From Ursus arctos (Eukaryota; Chordata; Mammalia; Carnivora; Ursidae): 64,000 bases of DNA. The notes below the pieces were generated by a model that was given only the letters and a program-made list of their open reading frames with translations, did no database searches and had not been told where the DNA came from. The translations under genes and the position numbers were made by a program. This document shows, piece after piece, positions 48,149-60,345 of this stretch (positions are counted from its first letter, which is position 1; each line of letters begins with the position of its first letter). The DNA lies in assembly GCF_023065955.2 (NCBI RefSeq), contig NW_026622797.1, positions 56,541,689 through 56,605,688 on the forward strand. The letters run 5' to 3'.

Positions 48149-48824
48149 CAAAGAGGACATTTTCAAAGGTGATTATTTAAAGGTAACATTCTGCTTAAAA
48201 GACATGTCTGGATAAGTAAGAATGTGGTTCAGGAAAACATTTACACAGACTCAAGGGAGTCAGAAGTGATATTTCTGCACTCCTTACTAATCATGCTACA
48301 AAGATCTGAAAGAAATAGAAGCTGCTTATTTAATAAATATTCTTTGATACTAAAAATTACTATAAGTTACAACATTGCCCCTTGCCCAGCACAGCCTTTG
48401 TCACAGTGAAAACCCTAAGGAGGACAGGTATCAAAAACTAGAATGCCATAAAAAAATTGAACACCCACTATGAATTCTGCAACATTTTAAGATCTATTTT
48501 AAAAAAAGAAATTTAAAAATAATGATTACTGCTTTTGAAAGATACATAACAAAGGGAATAATATAACACTGCTATGATTCATTTGTAAACCCATTTTCAT
48601 TCAAACATCTTTATATCACACAGCTAATATATAAAAAAAATTACACATTGGATGCAAATAAGTGCTTATTAAAACTATCAAATACAAAACTATTCTTGGT
48701 TTTACATTGTACAATTTGTTAAAAAATGAAGCAAAAACATCCTCAGACAGACATTGGGAAAAGATTTATGTAAGTTGTAGATAAAGAAGGAGATAATTTT
48801 AAAGTCCTCCTTTCCCATCATTTA

Positions 48825-49612
48825 TCACTTCCACTTGGTCCCTAAATCATATTGAGTCAACCATCTGTTCATCCTTTCTTCTCCAATCCTACTCCTACTG
48901 CTTTTGTCCAGACCTCTCATTTCTTATCTGGATTACTCTAATAAAGTCTCTTAACAAGTCTCTCACTTTGCTTCTGTATTTCAAATCTACCTAAACTCCT
49001 CAGCCTGCCCCACACACATCTTACATTCCCACTATTTCCAGAGTGATCTTCCTAAAATACAAATCTGATGCCATTCCTTTGCTTAGAAAACTTCAAAGAT
49101 TTTCCATTATTTTTATGCTGTCCTTCACAGTCCTTAGTTCAAATCATCAAGCCTTTCCTGATCTCATTCCTGCTTATCTCCATAATCCCACCTTCAGTTC
49201 TAGCCTCACATATACCTTTTTTTCCTAGAAAAACGGAATTACTTGATACACCCAGACAATGCAGAGCTGTGTCCCACCCAGTCTTTCTCACAATGATTTC
49301 TCTGCATAAAAATGCCTTTCTCATTTGTTGCATTCACAATAACACGTTCTTTAATGTCCAGCAGGTATCACTTGCTTTGGAAAGCCTGAACTGTCCAATC
49401 TGTTGTAGATCTTCATGTTTTGTAACCCCATTTAATCAGGCCAGCATATTCTAATCTGAGACATATCACTGACAGCCCCTATCTCGCCTGTTGATAAAGT
49501 TGGGAACTCCATTGAGAAGAGGGAGCACGACAGATTTTATTTTTCCAGTGCTGAGCATAGGCCTGACAATAGAAGGTGCTCAATAAGTGTTTGTTACATG
49601 AATGAATCTAAG
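48825..49612 (+). mobile_element. LINE L2, long 3' part, sense
   Basis: 'ccagagtgatcttcctaaaa', 'caaatctgatgccattcctt', 'aatgcctttctcatttgttg' and the end 'ggtgctcaataagtgtttgt' run in L2 order over nearly 790 bp. The 128-codon frame at 49068-49454 lies wholly inside this non-coding L2 tail and should not be called a gene. Confidence 0.88.
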
Positions 49613-49775
49613 GGAGAAAATTTACAGGAGGGATAATAATATTAGTACTTTGGTAACACTGGTGTACATAATAATCATTGACGTATGTCTGTATTCACTC
49701 ACCTATTAAATCCCAAACCAAGTACTTTTAAATTGCAAAATGCTTTAGAAACATTCCTTCCTTTCTTTCTTTCTC

Positions 49776-49884
49776 TCAAGATTTTTTATTTTTAAGTAAT
49801 CTCTATACCTAATATGGGGCTCAAACTCATAACCTCAAGATCAAGAGTCACATGTTCTATCAACTGAGTCAGTCAGGTACTCCC
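49776..49884 (-). mobile_element. Old carnivore tRNA-Lys SINE, short form, antisense
   Basis: 'aagtaatctctatacctaat', 'atggggctcaaactcataac' and 'caactgagtcagtcaggtac' mark the older carnivore SINE type, which lacks the long purine-rich linker of the young copies. A CT-rich tract (49752-49779) is the degenerate tail side. Confidence 0.85.
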
Positions 49885-51371
49885 CCAAAGTACATTTTCA
49901 TAGAGAATCATTATATGTTTGGCTATGTCATTCCTGTTTATCAACACACTCTTCATGGTCTATTTTCCTTTCATTACATACTTACTTTATGCTCACTCAT
50001 GCTTTTTACTGCTTTCAAGCTCTCAATAATTAATTCCATATTTCTTTACCAATATCTGTAATTACAGAACACTCCTACCTGTTTTGAATAGGCTAATATT
50101 CCCAAGATTAACAAAACGACTGAGGGAAAAGCAAAAGCAGGGACCACTAATCACATTTTGCATGAATCCCAGTTGTTTTAACCATCTTTTACTAACAAAG
50201 TAAAAAATAAATAAATAAAGTGCTATCTTAAAAGTTGGCACAAAAAACTCCAGTAGGGATGAAACTTTCTTTGTCTGGAAAAAAAAAACACCTTACCAGG
50301 CTATAGAAAACAATACTTTTGCAGAGGTGGAAGCAAAGCAACAAAGCAATAGCAAGCCTCTGTAGGAAGCAGAAAATAAGATTTCCTTTATAGTATGAAA
50401 ATGGTATTTGTTTTCCTCCTGGTGAAAGAGAAAGAGAACATTAGATAAGAGGATGAGAGGAAGAGGAAAGGGAAGCCAGTGAAATGCTATGAAATTGGAG
50501 CCAAATACAATTCCTGAGAGCTATATCAAGGAGTCTTAGTTAAGCTCCAACTGAAAGTCATTTGCATTGATGTGATATAACCTGCCCCCAACTTTGCTCT
50601 CCTAAACTTATCAGCAAGGTTTACTGCTCTTAGGAATAATTGATTTCACTGTTTGTTTTGTGGGTGTTGATAAAGAGGCTTGGTTTCTTCTGTGAAGTGA
50701 TGCTTTGCAGAACAGAACCTTCTCCAGAATAAGCAGAAATTCTTTTGGCAGGATAACCAAACCACATGAACTTTCCTCACCACCACAAGCCTTTATAAAT
50801 TTGCAGAAATCCCAGGAAGGAAGGGGATTGGACTTGCCCTGGAGCACAGTAGGGGAGGCTAAAACTAATGTGTTTTGCATTTTCTGCTGATATCTGTGCT
50901 GCTTTACAAATTTATAGACTTGGCAAGTCCCACAGTTCTCCCTATTGAATATACTCTGATTTTTGCCTCTCAAAATTAGAATATTTTACAGTAAAACAAT
51001 TCAGAATAGACAATTAGAGGTACTGCCCAAATAAAATAACAAAAAAAAAAAAAATCAAGAGAAATTCTAAATGAAAAACATTTGAGTTTCATTCACAAAG
51101 TAAAGCATTTTCAGTAACTAAATGTAAAGATTAAAAGGGCATCTAAGTGATGACATTTGATGTTTGGCGTGTACAAATATCAATAACAGAACCCATTTCA
51201 TTAAATAGGTAACTTATATATTAATGTTAATAACTTATTTATTGTTCTAACAGGTAAGAAAAGAGTTAAAGTTATCCAAAGATAAAATATGTTGAAAATA
51301 GTAATTTCAACAGTAAAAGGCTTTAGAAAACTCAAAAATATAAGCATTTATTTTTTTAACTAATTTTTTAA
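49885..51371. other. Mostly unique stretch, no gene seen
   Basis: No gene is recognised. 50400-50480 is purine-rich. 50580-50960 carries open frames on both strands (120 codons minus, 61 plus) without any domain I know. An octamer-like 'atttgcat' is at about 50560. Confidence 0.45.
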
Positions 51372-51375
51372 AATC

Positions 51376-51777
51376 TGTTCGAAAGCCACAGGTCCAAGGT
51401 GGAGTCACTTGCCGCTGGGATGGCAAAACAAGACTTAATTGCAGTTTAAACCAATCAACCTGGAATTGTCTGGTCAGCATCAATGAGGTAATCCATCACA
51501 GCGACCCTTCATTCCCTAAAGGAAGAAAAGGAAATCCACCTAATCTGATCCTCTGCTCCTCCCCCTAAGGGAAAGTGATCTTGCCTAGAACAATACTTTA
51601 TTTTCTTTTGCTAATAATAACTTCTTGCCCCACCCCCCCTTCCTATAAAAACCTTCCGTTTTTGTACTCCTCAAAGTTCCCCTCTACTTGCTAGATAGGA
51701 TGCTGCCTGATTCACAAATTGCTTACTAAAAGCAATTAGATCTTTAGATTTACTCAGTTGAATTTTATTTTTTAACA
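51376..51777 (+). mobile_element. Solo endogenous-retrovirus LTR with TG...CA ends and 4-bp target duplication
   Basis: The 402-bp block starts 'tgttcgaaagccacagg' and ends 'ttttttaaca'. 'aatc' lies immediately on both sides (51372-51375 and 51778-51781), as for class I (gammaretrovirus-like) integrations. A TATA box-like 'tataaaa' at 51644-51650 marks the U3/R side. The expected polyadenylation signal near 51724 appears degraded ('actaaaagc'). There is no second LTR and there are no internal genes, so it arose by LTR-LTR recombination. The family name is not certain to me. Confidence 0.83.
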
Positions 51778-51781
51778 AATC

Positions 51782-54469
51782 AAAGCATTGTCTGGTAACT
51801 TCAAACTTGGGTTTTCTGATCTTCGTGGAGGCGTCTATATAAACAAACACGGTAAACAGCCATAATGATAAATGAGTTGGCTAGTTTTTCAACTATGCCA
51901 AAGTCATGTCAATCTTAAAAAACAAGGACAAAATTCTCCCTCATTGAGAAGGTAACATTTATGCTGTATAACTATTCATACAGCACCTTTGCAGGTATTC
52001 TCATAGTCACTGCTAATAAAGTTAGGATAAGTGGTACAGACCGCTAAGAAACAAAGGTTACAGAAAAAAATACGGTCAAAGAAATGAGATTAGTGACCAT
52101 AGCAATACGAATGAGAGCTTGGATCTGTCTAGACATTTTCTCTTTAATTTGTATAATTGTGTTTTGAATTTTTGAATTCCAACTTTTGAAAACCAAAATA
52201 AAATGAGGACAAGTTACTATCAACTTCCGTGTTCATGATTACACATTCTTTTTGTTTGTTTGTTTATATTTGTGTGTTCGGTATTCACCTGCCTGTTGTG
52301 TCTCATTTTCCCCTCAACTGAAAAAGTCCACTGATTTTGTAGTTACGAACAGCAGGATCTATTTCAATAAAAATGCCCATACAATGGTTGAAAATTGAAA
52401 ACATACTGCTACAAGTAACGTACAAAAGGCTAAATACAACCAAACCAAGTAAAAATGGTGGAATGAGGGAAATGTATGTTACATTCATTAACATTAGATC
52501 CAGGCTTCAATTTTTAACACAACCTTTTAAAGCAGATGTTATAAAAACACAAATATAGTTCATTCTTTTGCATGTAATGCATTTTTTAAAATCTCAACAT
52601 TCTGATTTTATTTAAAACCATTTTTAAATCTTTCATCCAGTCATCATTGTGAGTTGTTTACAGAACATTCTGAACAGAGTAAACATTCACTATAATACAC
52701 AGGACGCAGAGCTACAGCAACAGAGTGTCATACAGATAGCCTCGATATCCTCTCATCATGAAATTCTGGTGATAGAATCTGATTTTTGAAGTACCTAATA
52801 TTTTTCAAGGACTCAAAAAAACCCACTCAAGTGAAAATTTGGGTTTAAGAACTATATTTATTAAGTTTCCTCATTTTCAATGAAGTTATATTAATCATAA
52901 AATCCCATTCATATTATACATCCCCATTTAAAAATGTACTTTTTCATAAAGATAGGTCATAGTCCATAATCTACCTAAACTTTGTGATAAAAAAAAAAAA
53001 AATCAAAGATGCTCGCTCAGCTGTCTCAGTTTAAGTTTCAAGAAGTGTCTGGCACCAACAGCGGATATTTGATTTTGAAGACATTCATATTTTTAAAAGC
53101 TACCTGTAGTGCTATTTCTAGGAATGGCAAGCATGATACACTGATAGATTCCACAGCTGTTACAATGCAATTGACAATATTAAATGTAAATTATGGTCTA
53201 AACTGAGGAAGAGAAGAATCAATTAGTACTTAATCTATTTGAAGTTCTTTCTAAAAGTCCCTAAGAATGAAAGACACCTTCCTCCTGTTGCTCATTTAAT
53301 ATTGGCATTTCTATGTAGCAGATGGTGACCTTATCCCTGTGCTTCAGCTAAAAAGATTTTTATGAAGGCTAAACAAGTGTGAACAGTGCTAATTTCTTGC
53401 AGCAGGCAGATATGAATAAACCTCTAGAATGAATATAAGTGCCTTGCCTCACCATATGGTTAAGGTCCACAGCTTGCCAATAGAATGGACTGAGAAGTAG
53501 CCAACATGTTTGAATCCTGCCCCAAGCCCCATGTTTCATCATTAGCCACCCAATCGAAGAACAGCTACAAAGAAAGGGAGATCACAATGAATGAGAAACA
53601 TAATCTGTTGAACTGTTTGGTCGGCGAAGCTATGAAGAAAGGCTGGTCAAGAGTAAATTCTGAAATATGAAACATTTGCCTTTCAGTACCCCTCACTATA
53701 CTTGTGATGCTTTTGCCAATTTTCTCCCTAATACAGACTTACTATCCCCTTCTATCAACCCAGAGCCCAATGATGACTGATACTTAATCATAGCTCTGAG
53801 CATACCATCCTAAACAGCTCCCTCCAGTTTATGTTCCAAGCTCTTAAGATATGTCTCAAACTTAAAAACTGTATGCACCTTCTTCAAAGAAGATGTGTTT
53901 TCACAGACTCGTCATTTTAACTTATTTTATAGTTTCTTATACATACAGAGGATAGGTAGAATTTTTGTTACTTTAGTCCATAGGGAGTTTAAAAATTTAC
54001 AAAAATAACATTTAAAAAGCTCTACAACTAATAAATTTGAATTAACTATAGTTTCCTTCTTTGCTATGATAAATTGCTTGATATTTGATAATGGGGTAAT
54101 TTCTTCTAGATTGGCTATCCTACTGTACCTTGCGTGATGATCTAAGATCCTAACTCTTTGTTTTCCTGTGACCATTGTAAAACTTATTTGTGGATCCTTG
54201 GTTTGACAGCACTTGGTTTGAATATGGTGCGAATGAGAGAGTATATTCTTACCCTCTGGTCATCTCAGTGGTTAACCACATAAGGCAAAATGATTTTTTT
54301 ATAGATCATTAAAATGAACATTAAAAAGGTAAACATTCTCATGAGGAACTCAAGGCGTATTTTAAGAACCACCACTCAAAAATTTCACCTCTTCTTTCTC
54401 CTACCTTCCAAAGTATAATTACTATACAGTAAGATTCAGTGAATTCTTTCATGTGCCATGCTTCTTATA
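51782..54469. other. Long unique AT-rich stretch, no gene seen
   Basis: No confident repeat or gene in about 2.7 kb. A TTTG-type run lies near 52250-52264 and poly-A near 52988-53001. 53700-53900 is faintly L2-like but not callable. Confidence 0.5.
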
Positions 54470-54605
54470 TGTCTTATCTCTGTGATTCTCCCAAGAATCC
54501 CAAAAGGTAGATACCATAATCATTAACATTTTATGGATTTAAAAATTAAGATCATACGATCAAGATGCAAACCAAGTCTTAATGGACTCCAAAGCCTTTT
54601 TCCTT
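54470..54605 (-). mobile_element. MIR SINE, antisense
   Basis: 'cttatctctgtgattctccc' then 'aaaaggtagataccataatc' and 'tttatggatttaaaaattaa' match the antisense MIR, but the core is weak. Confidence 0.6.
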
Positions 54606-55780
54606 AATTACTACAATATACACTGTCCACCAACTTGTCTCAGGTAGTTGTCCATTGCAAAGTTCTTACCAGTTAGCTACCCTTAAAGAGTTGACTACCT
54701 CTCCTGAGAATATTTGCATTTCTCCACTTCTTATCCCACCAAAACGAATAAAAATAAAAGTAAAAATAACAGAAGATTGATGCAGAGATGAACAAACAAT
54801 TCCGCAACTGTGGAATATTTCAAATGCAAGATGGATGAAGACAAAATAACTATATAGATAGCTACTTATTCTCTAGTAGTTTTATCTGCACTAGAGAACA
54901 CATAATGGCTGAATCCATTAACAGTTATGTTCTAAATTTATTGTACTGTGTTTTCTGGGGGTTAGTTGTATATTTGCTTGAATGAAAGGAAAAAATGGCA
55001 TAACCCTCTTAATATTTTTTAATGTCTTACAACAAAGAAAACTGAAATGTTTCATCTTATGATATGCTTTTATCCATTTGTCCTTCCATAAAATTTCCCC
55101 AATTAAGCAGATCAAATGTGGTATTTTCCTGACTCTTTTCTGTATGTGTCACTGTACCTCTCAAAGTATCTATCTTTTATGTGTTCCTATAACATTCAAC
55201 TACTCTTCTACTCTTAATCTGGGCCGGTTATGAAATTTTAGTCTATTTGCATAGATACTAATGAGTTTCATTCCCATCTATGTTTTTCTTAGGTTCCACT
55301 CATCCACATAATATTGCCTTTTTGTCATTTAAATTCCAAGGCTGTATAAATTTTATGTCATTAAGACATTTTATATCTATCACATAGTGCCATACGTCAT
55401 CAACAGAAAAGTATTGAATACTTTATGCAACTCTTTGCTTCCTTTTGCTTTGGGAAGAGAGAAAAATTTTAGTATACCCTGAACTCTTCAAAAAAATGCA
55501 ACACAAAATCTAATGGAAACAAAACAAACCAACCAAAAACAGAAATAAAAGTTCTCATTAAAGAGAAAAACATTAAAGTGATAAAACAGCTATTTATAAT
55601 TTATACATTTTAAAAACTTGATCCAACTTTTAAATGATTAAAGTTTAAAGTCTACTATACAACTTTTATCTTAGCCAAAATAATTTCTTTTAACTACATT
55701 CTCTATAACACATTTCACATACAATTTTAACATATCATTTTGATGGTCTCTGACAAATAACAATATTTGTAATGTTAAAA
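54606..55780. other. AT-rich stretch, no gene seen
   Basis: No repeat family or gene is recognised. Confidence 0.5.
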
Positions 55781-55796
55781 AATACAACAAATTCAG

Positions 55797-55997
55797 GCAC
55801 CTGGGTGGCCCAGTAGGCGTCTGCCTTCCACTCAGGTCAGGATCCTAGAGCTCTGGGATGAAGCCCTGGAGGGCAGCCTGCTCAGCAGGGAGTTGTCTTC
55901 TCCCTCTCCCTCTGACCCTCTCCCACTGCTCAAGCTCTCACTCACTCTGGCATTTTCTCATTCTCTTTAAAATGAATAAATAAAAAATCTTAAAACA
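55797..55997 (+). mobile_element. SINEC, diverged
   Basis: The head 'gcacctgggtggcccagtag' lacks a few bases of the usual sequence, and the body is scrambled around 'ggagggcagcctgctcagca'. The 16-bp flanks at 55781-55796 and 55998-56013 differ at one base. Confidence 0.94.
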
Positions 55998-56013
55998 AAT
56001 ATAACAAATTCAG

Positions 56014-59000
56014 TTACGTGTTTGCCCACCAAGTTGACTTTTCTAAATTCACTAGACACAAGAGAATGATAGAATTCTAGTCAGTGAAGGAAAGCATCAG
56101 ATCTCTAGGGCACAATACACCTTTCCTAAATGTGTGTCAGCTTCTAACATGTATTAGCCGTTAGATGTGTTATCAGTCATCAGAGAGAGTCAGGCAAAGC
56201 AGATAAGAATTTCTTTCAAGAATTCTTTTTCTAAGGCCTCAAGGGAAGTCTCCTATAATTGATCAACACAAGTGTTACACCTTCTGGTTATCTAGGAAGC
56301 ACAAATGATCCATGTAATGAAGCACTCAAGTGTTTGTTTGCGTGGGACTACCAGAAGAAGAAAAATTTTCTGCTACAAGAGTAGAAATCACTCATGTAAA
56401 GATTCACATTTTAGATTTCCTAAAAATTTATAATTGTAGATATTGTGATAAACAGTACGATGTGAGCTTTCTTTTTTTTTAATGTGAGCTTCCTTTTAAA
56501 CAGTATCACATATAATCAAATACTTACATTACCTGTATAAGTTATATAATACCCAATATGCCAGTGCAATAGTGAAAGCACAAAGTGGAGAAAACATACC
56601 ACTCTTCTATTTTTCTCCTATGGAATCTTAATTTATTTCACTGACTTAGATATAACAGTGATACATGTAACAGCTTAATAGGAATATGAAATAGAGGGTA
56701 AGGGTCTTGGAATATGATTATCATAGAAATAAGATTTTTAGAGGCATAATGTTTTCATAATATATTAGTAGAAAAATCTGCAGCAAAATGCAAAGCACAG
56801 TATTTAAGTCTGAACTTCTCATAATAAGCCAAACATTTTAACTGACCAAATAAATCTTCAGGACATTTATTATATTAAAAATAAATAAGACTGACATTAG
56901 GTAAGAAATACATACTAAAGGTTTTCCCATATTCTGGCTTTCTTGGTCCTCTTCAAATAAGCATAACATTTAATACTCTGTGAGTTTTGCTGCTTTTTCA
57001 TTACCCCCTGACCCCAAATCCACTCTACACTACTTCCCTGAAAGCATCCCACACAAGATTTATTAATAGGACAATGTGGGGGAGAGGAGACATTAAATTA
57101 AAAAGAACTGGGCAGGAGGGCTTGTTTGTTCTGTTTTGTTAGCTATCCAAGAGCGAGAGTATGTACTGTTCAATATTCCTACAAAATTTTATATGAGTTT
57201 AATTTGTGATATGTAAAACAAAGCAAAATGAGAAAAAGTAACATCTGCTGCTCATTTTTTGTGCTTTCCATTTTGTGATCGATCATCATATCTATTCCTC
57301 AAAGCTATGAACATAAGTGTTTTACTTTATGACAGAGCAGATAAATAAAATGCGCTACAAACCTAAGGGCATCCAGTATGTTGAAAATATGGGCAAAAAC
57401 AGGCCCATGACTAGTAATACAACCAATTGATTTAGTTATTATTTGGTTCTGGAACAAAAATATCAAGTATCTCAAAGGTGGGATGTGTAGTCTCTTAGAA
57501 CTAGTCATTGAAAATTTTTAGTTGAGCTTGAATTCCTGTTTTGTTTGCTGGAAGAAAGTATTTCTTTTCTAATAAGTAGTGTTAGGCCAAATAAAGCACA
57601 AATTACTAGCACTGTAAATTAAGTCCGACTAAAGTTTTTACATGAACGATATCTATGTTGTTCAATAACAAAGAATGGCATTCTAATTGTTCTCAAAATC
57701 TAGCTCGTGTATATAGAAACATACAAAGAAAAACTGGGTGCCACCTGTCCTAAAAGCCTTAAAATTCCCAAAAGAAGTAATGAGTGAATGAAACCTCAAA
57801 GCTGAAATAAACTATTAAAACACTTTCCTAAAGAAGCATATCAGATTCTGAATTAAACATAAGGGGCTTTAAAAAAACAACAACAAAACCACAAAAAGTC
57901 AATTTTATTTTCTGCTTGAAACTTAAAAAAAAAGCATTTTCTTACTATAGGGCTGAAGTCTCAGAAATAAAGGAAAAAGATGTATTATTAAAAAAAATCA
58001 TACAGAAATGAGAGCATTTCCTTGAAATGGGCTGAATAAACACAGAAAGATATGATCAATTAGAGACAGTCTCAATTTTAGTTATTAAACCTCTTTTTCT
58101 TCCCTGCTCACATCTATTCTAAAGTTTCTGTTAAACTAAAAAATTGAAAATGAATACGATTTGTTGCTTTCCAATTCTGAATATATAACATTTCTCTCAT
58201 TTTGAAATGAATATCATTCTTTAAAATTAGCAATCAAAGAACTTTGAAAGCGGACAGTGCAGCAAACTGCATAATGATTTTAAATCACTGGAAGGAATAG
58301 CTGCCAATCAGCTAATTGTAATTATGTATTGTGCCTGCTCAAAAAGGACCTGAAATGGAAATTGTTTCTTATTCACACACTTAAAATAAATTTCAGTCTG
58401 CATAAACTTCATGAATTTTGAATAATCTTTAGGCTGTACATTTTATCTGTCAAGTCATAAGAGGCTTTCTTGATTTTAAAAGTAGGGGGGAGAAAAACCC
58501 AGCACTTTTATATTTCTGTAAATATGTTGTGGATGTATTTATTTTATATGCATATGTTCAGTATGGGAAATCTAAGATGTGTCTCTTAGGACTCTATATT
58601 GAATATTGAAGTCAAAATAAATAACCTTCGATATTTTGAAAAATACCAAAACAAAAGTTAATCTTCAAAATCACTGGTTCTAAATAGTATTATATCTCTA
58701 TAGAAAAAAAAATTCAAACAAAAAATAAGGCACAAAGGAAGGGATGTCTTTGAAAAGGCAATCTTTTTGGTGCCAAAATTCCCAAAAGGTAAGGTATACC
58801 AAAAGAGGAAACTTAGGAGAAATCCAGATACCTTCAATCATATACCACTTAAAAGAAAAAGATAAAAAAAAAAGATAATTTATGAAGACGTATTTTTTAG
58901 AAAGATTATTGCTCTATGGCAAACAAATACTGTAATTAATCTATGTTAAATAACAATAAAAATGATTAAATATACAAATCTAATATCCAAGTATCTTGAG

Positions 59001-59541
59001 AGAGCTATATTTCATATGTGTCATGACAATAGAAAAACATTCTTTATTGAAGAAAATGTCTTTATGGATACCATGACTTATATAGAACTTATATTTTATA
59101 TATATGTATGTATATATATATATACCAAACTTGTGTTATTAACGAAGGAGAAGCACACTAAGGGAAAAATAATTTCTCTCAATACCAATTTGCCGATATG
59201 CTTATGGTTTGGTTACATACGCATGTTTAAAGGTTTAATGATCTTTAACCCATCCAGTTAATGGATTAGAAAAATAATAATTTTTTTTAGTTTAAAATAT
59301 TTTATTTAAAGAGGAGACTAAATTATTTTAAAGAAATATATTACATTTCTCAAATAAATAACTATAAGACTAAAACACCAATATCAATCTTAATTTTAAA
59401 AAGATAATTTTAAAAATTAAAGCATCTCAGTTCCATGTTAGCTACTATTTATAATGTTTAAAGTCATTTTGTGACTCTGGTGTTTAGCTATAAGATATGT
59501 TTATTACTTTGTCTCTAAATTGTTATATGGCAGTAATCAAA
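56014..59541. other. Longest repeat-poor block, no gene; regulatory-type motifs near 58230-58330
   Basis: In about 3.5 kb I recognise only simple repeats: (TA)n at 59096-59124 and a doubled 'atgtgagct' near 56460-56500. 58180-58420 contains clustered homeodomain and TCF-like motifs (see findings). No coding exon can be supported. Confidence 0.5.
59096..59124 (+). repeat. (TA)n microsatellite with TATG interruption
   Basis: TA dinucleotides with one 'tgtatgta' interruption. Confidence 0.85.
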
Positions 59542-59553
59542 ATATGTAAGTCA

Positions 59554-59744
59554 GGGCGCCTGGGTAGTGCAGTCGTTAAGTGTCTGCCTTCGGCTCAGGG
59601 CGTGATCCCGACGTTCTGGGATTGAGCCCCATATCAGGCTCCTATGCTGGGAGCCTGCTTCTTCCTCTCCCACTCCCCCTGCTTGTGTTCCCTCTCTCTC
59701 TGGCTGTCTCTCTGTCAAATAAATAAATAAAAATCTTTAAAAAA
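59554..59744 (+). mobile_element. SINEC, young copy
   Basis: The head is 'gggcgcctgggtagtgcagt' and the tail 'caaataaataaataaaaatc'. Flanks 'atatgtaagtca' (59542-59553) and 'atttgtaagtca' (59745-59756) differ at one base. Confidence 0.96.
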
Positions 59745-59790
59745 ATTTGTAAGTCAAAATAGCTAAAGATTTACTTTAAAAGATCATGTA

Positions 59791-60032
59791 GGGGTGCCTG
59801 GGTGGCTCAGTTGGTTAAGCGTCTGCCCTCGGCTCACCCACGTCATCATCTCAGCATCCTGGGATGGAGCCCTGCATCAGTCAGTCAGTCTGGCTCCCTG
59901 CTCAGCTGGGGGCCTGCTTCTCCCTCTCCTCCCTCTCCTCTTGCTCTTGCTCTCTCTTTGCGATCTTTGTCTCTCTTTCTCTCAAATAAAAAAATTCTTT
60001 AAAAATAAAAGAAAATAAACATCCATTTAACA
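59791..60032 (+). mobile_element. SINEC with TCAG expansion and long mixed tail
   Basis: Head 'ggggtgcctgggtggctcag'. The body has an inserted 'cagtcagtcagt' run near 59878-59890 and a CT-rich segment longer than usual. The A-rich tail continues to about 60032. Flanks 'agatcatgta' (59781) and 'ggatcatgta' (60033) support these ends. Two overlapping frames here are SINE read-through. Confidence 0.92.
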
Positions 60033-60227
60033 GGATCATGTAAAAGTTACAGATACCAAATCATCCTAGAATATCAGGTTTCTGGGGACATAGTAAAATC
60101 AGGTGACACTTGGAAAACATTGAGCAAAACACATTATGTCATTGACTCTATGGCATTTTCTAAAGAACATTAGGATTAGAATTCGGCATAATACAAGAGA
60201 TAACCTTCCAAAGTGTTATACATAAGG

Positions 60228-60345
60228 CCCCCAAATATTAAAGTCCAAAGAGGGTAAAGGATTGCCCAAAGTCACAGCAATGCAGTTACCCAGAAAAGGC
60301 TAAATTTGAACTCAGGTTTTTCAGATGTCAAGTCCCGAACTCTTC
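60228..60345 (-). mobile_element. MIR SINE, antisense, short
   Basis: 'aaaggattgcccaaagtcac' is the antisense core, followed by 'tttgaactcaggtttttcag'. It is well preserved over about 100 bp. Confidence 0.8.

Noticed and set aside
49068..49454. 128-codon open frame on the plus strand
   Set aside because: Entirely inside a sense L2 3' tail, which does not code at this position.
50611..50973. 120-codon minus-strand frame
   Set aside because: No domain, no splice or promoter context, and an overlapping frame on the other strand. Kept only as a note in the stretch entry.
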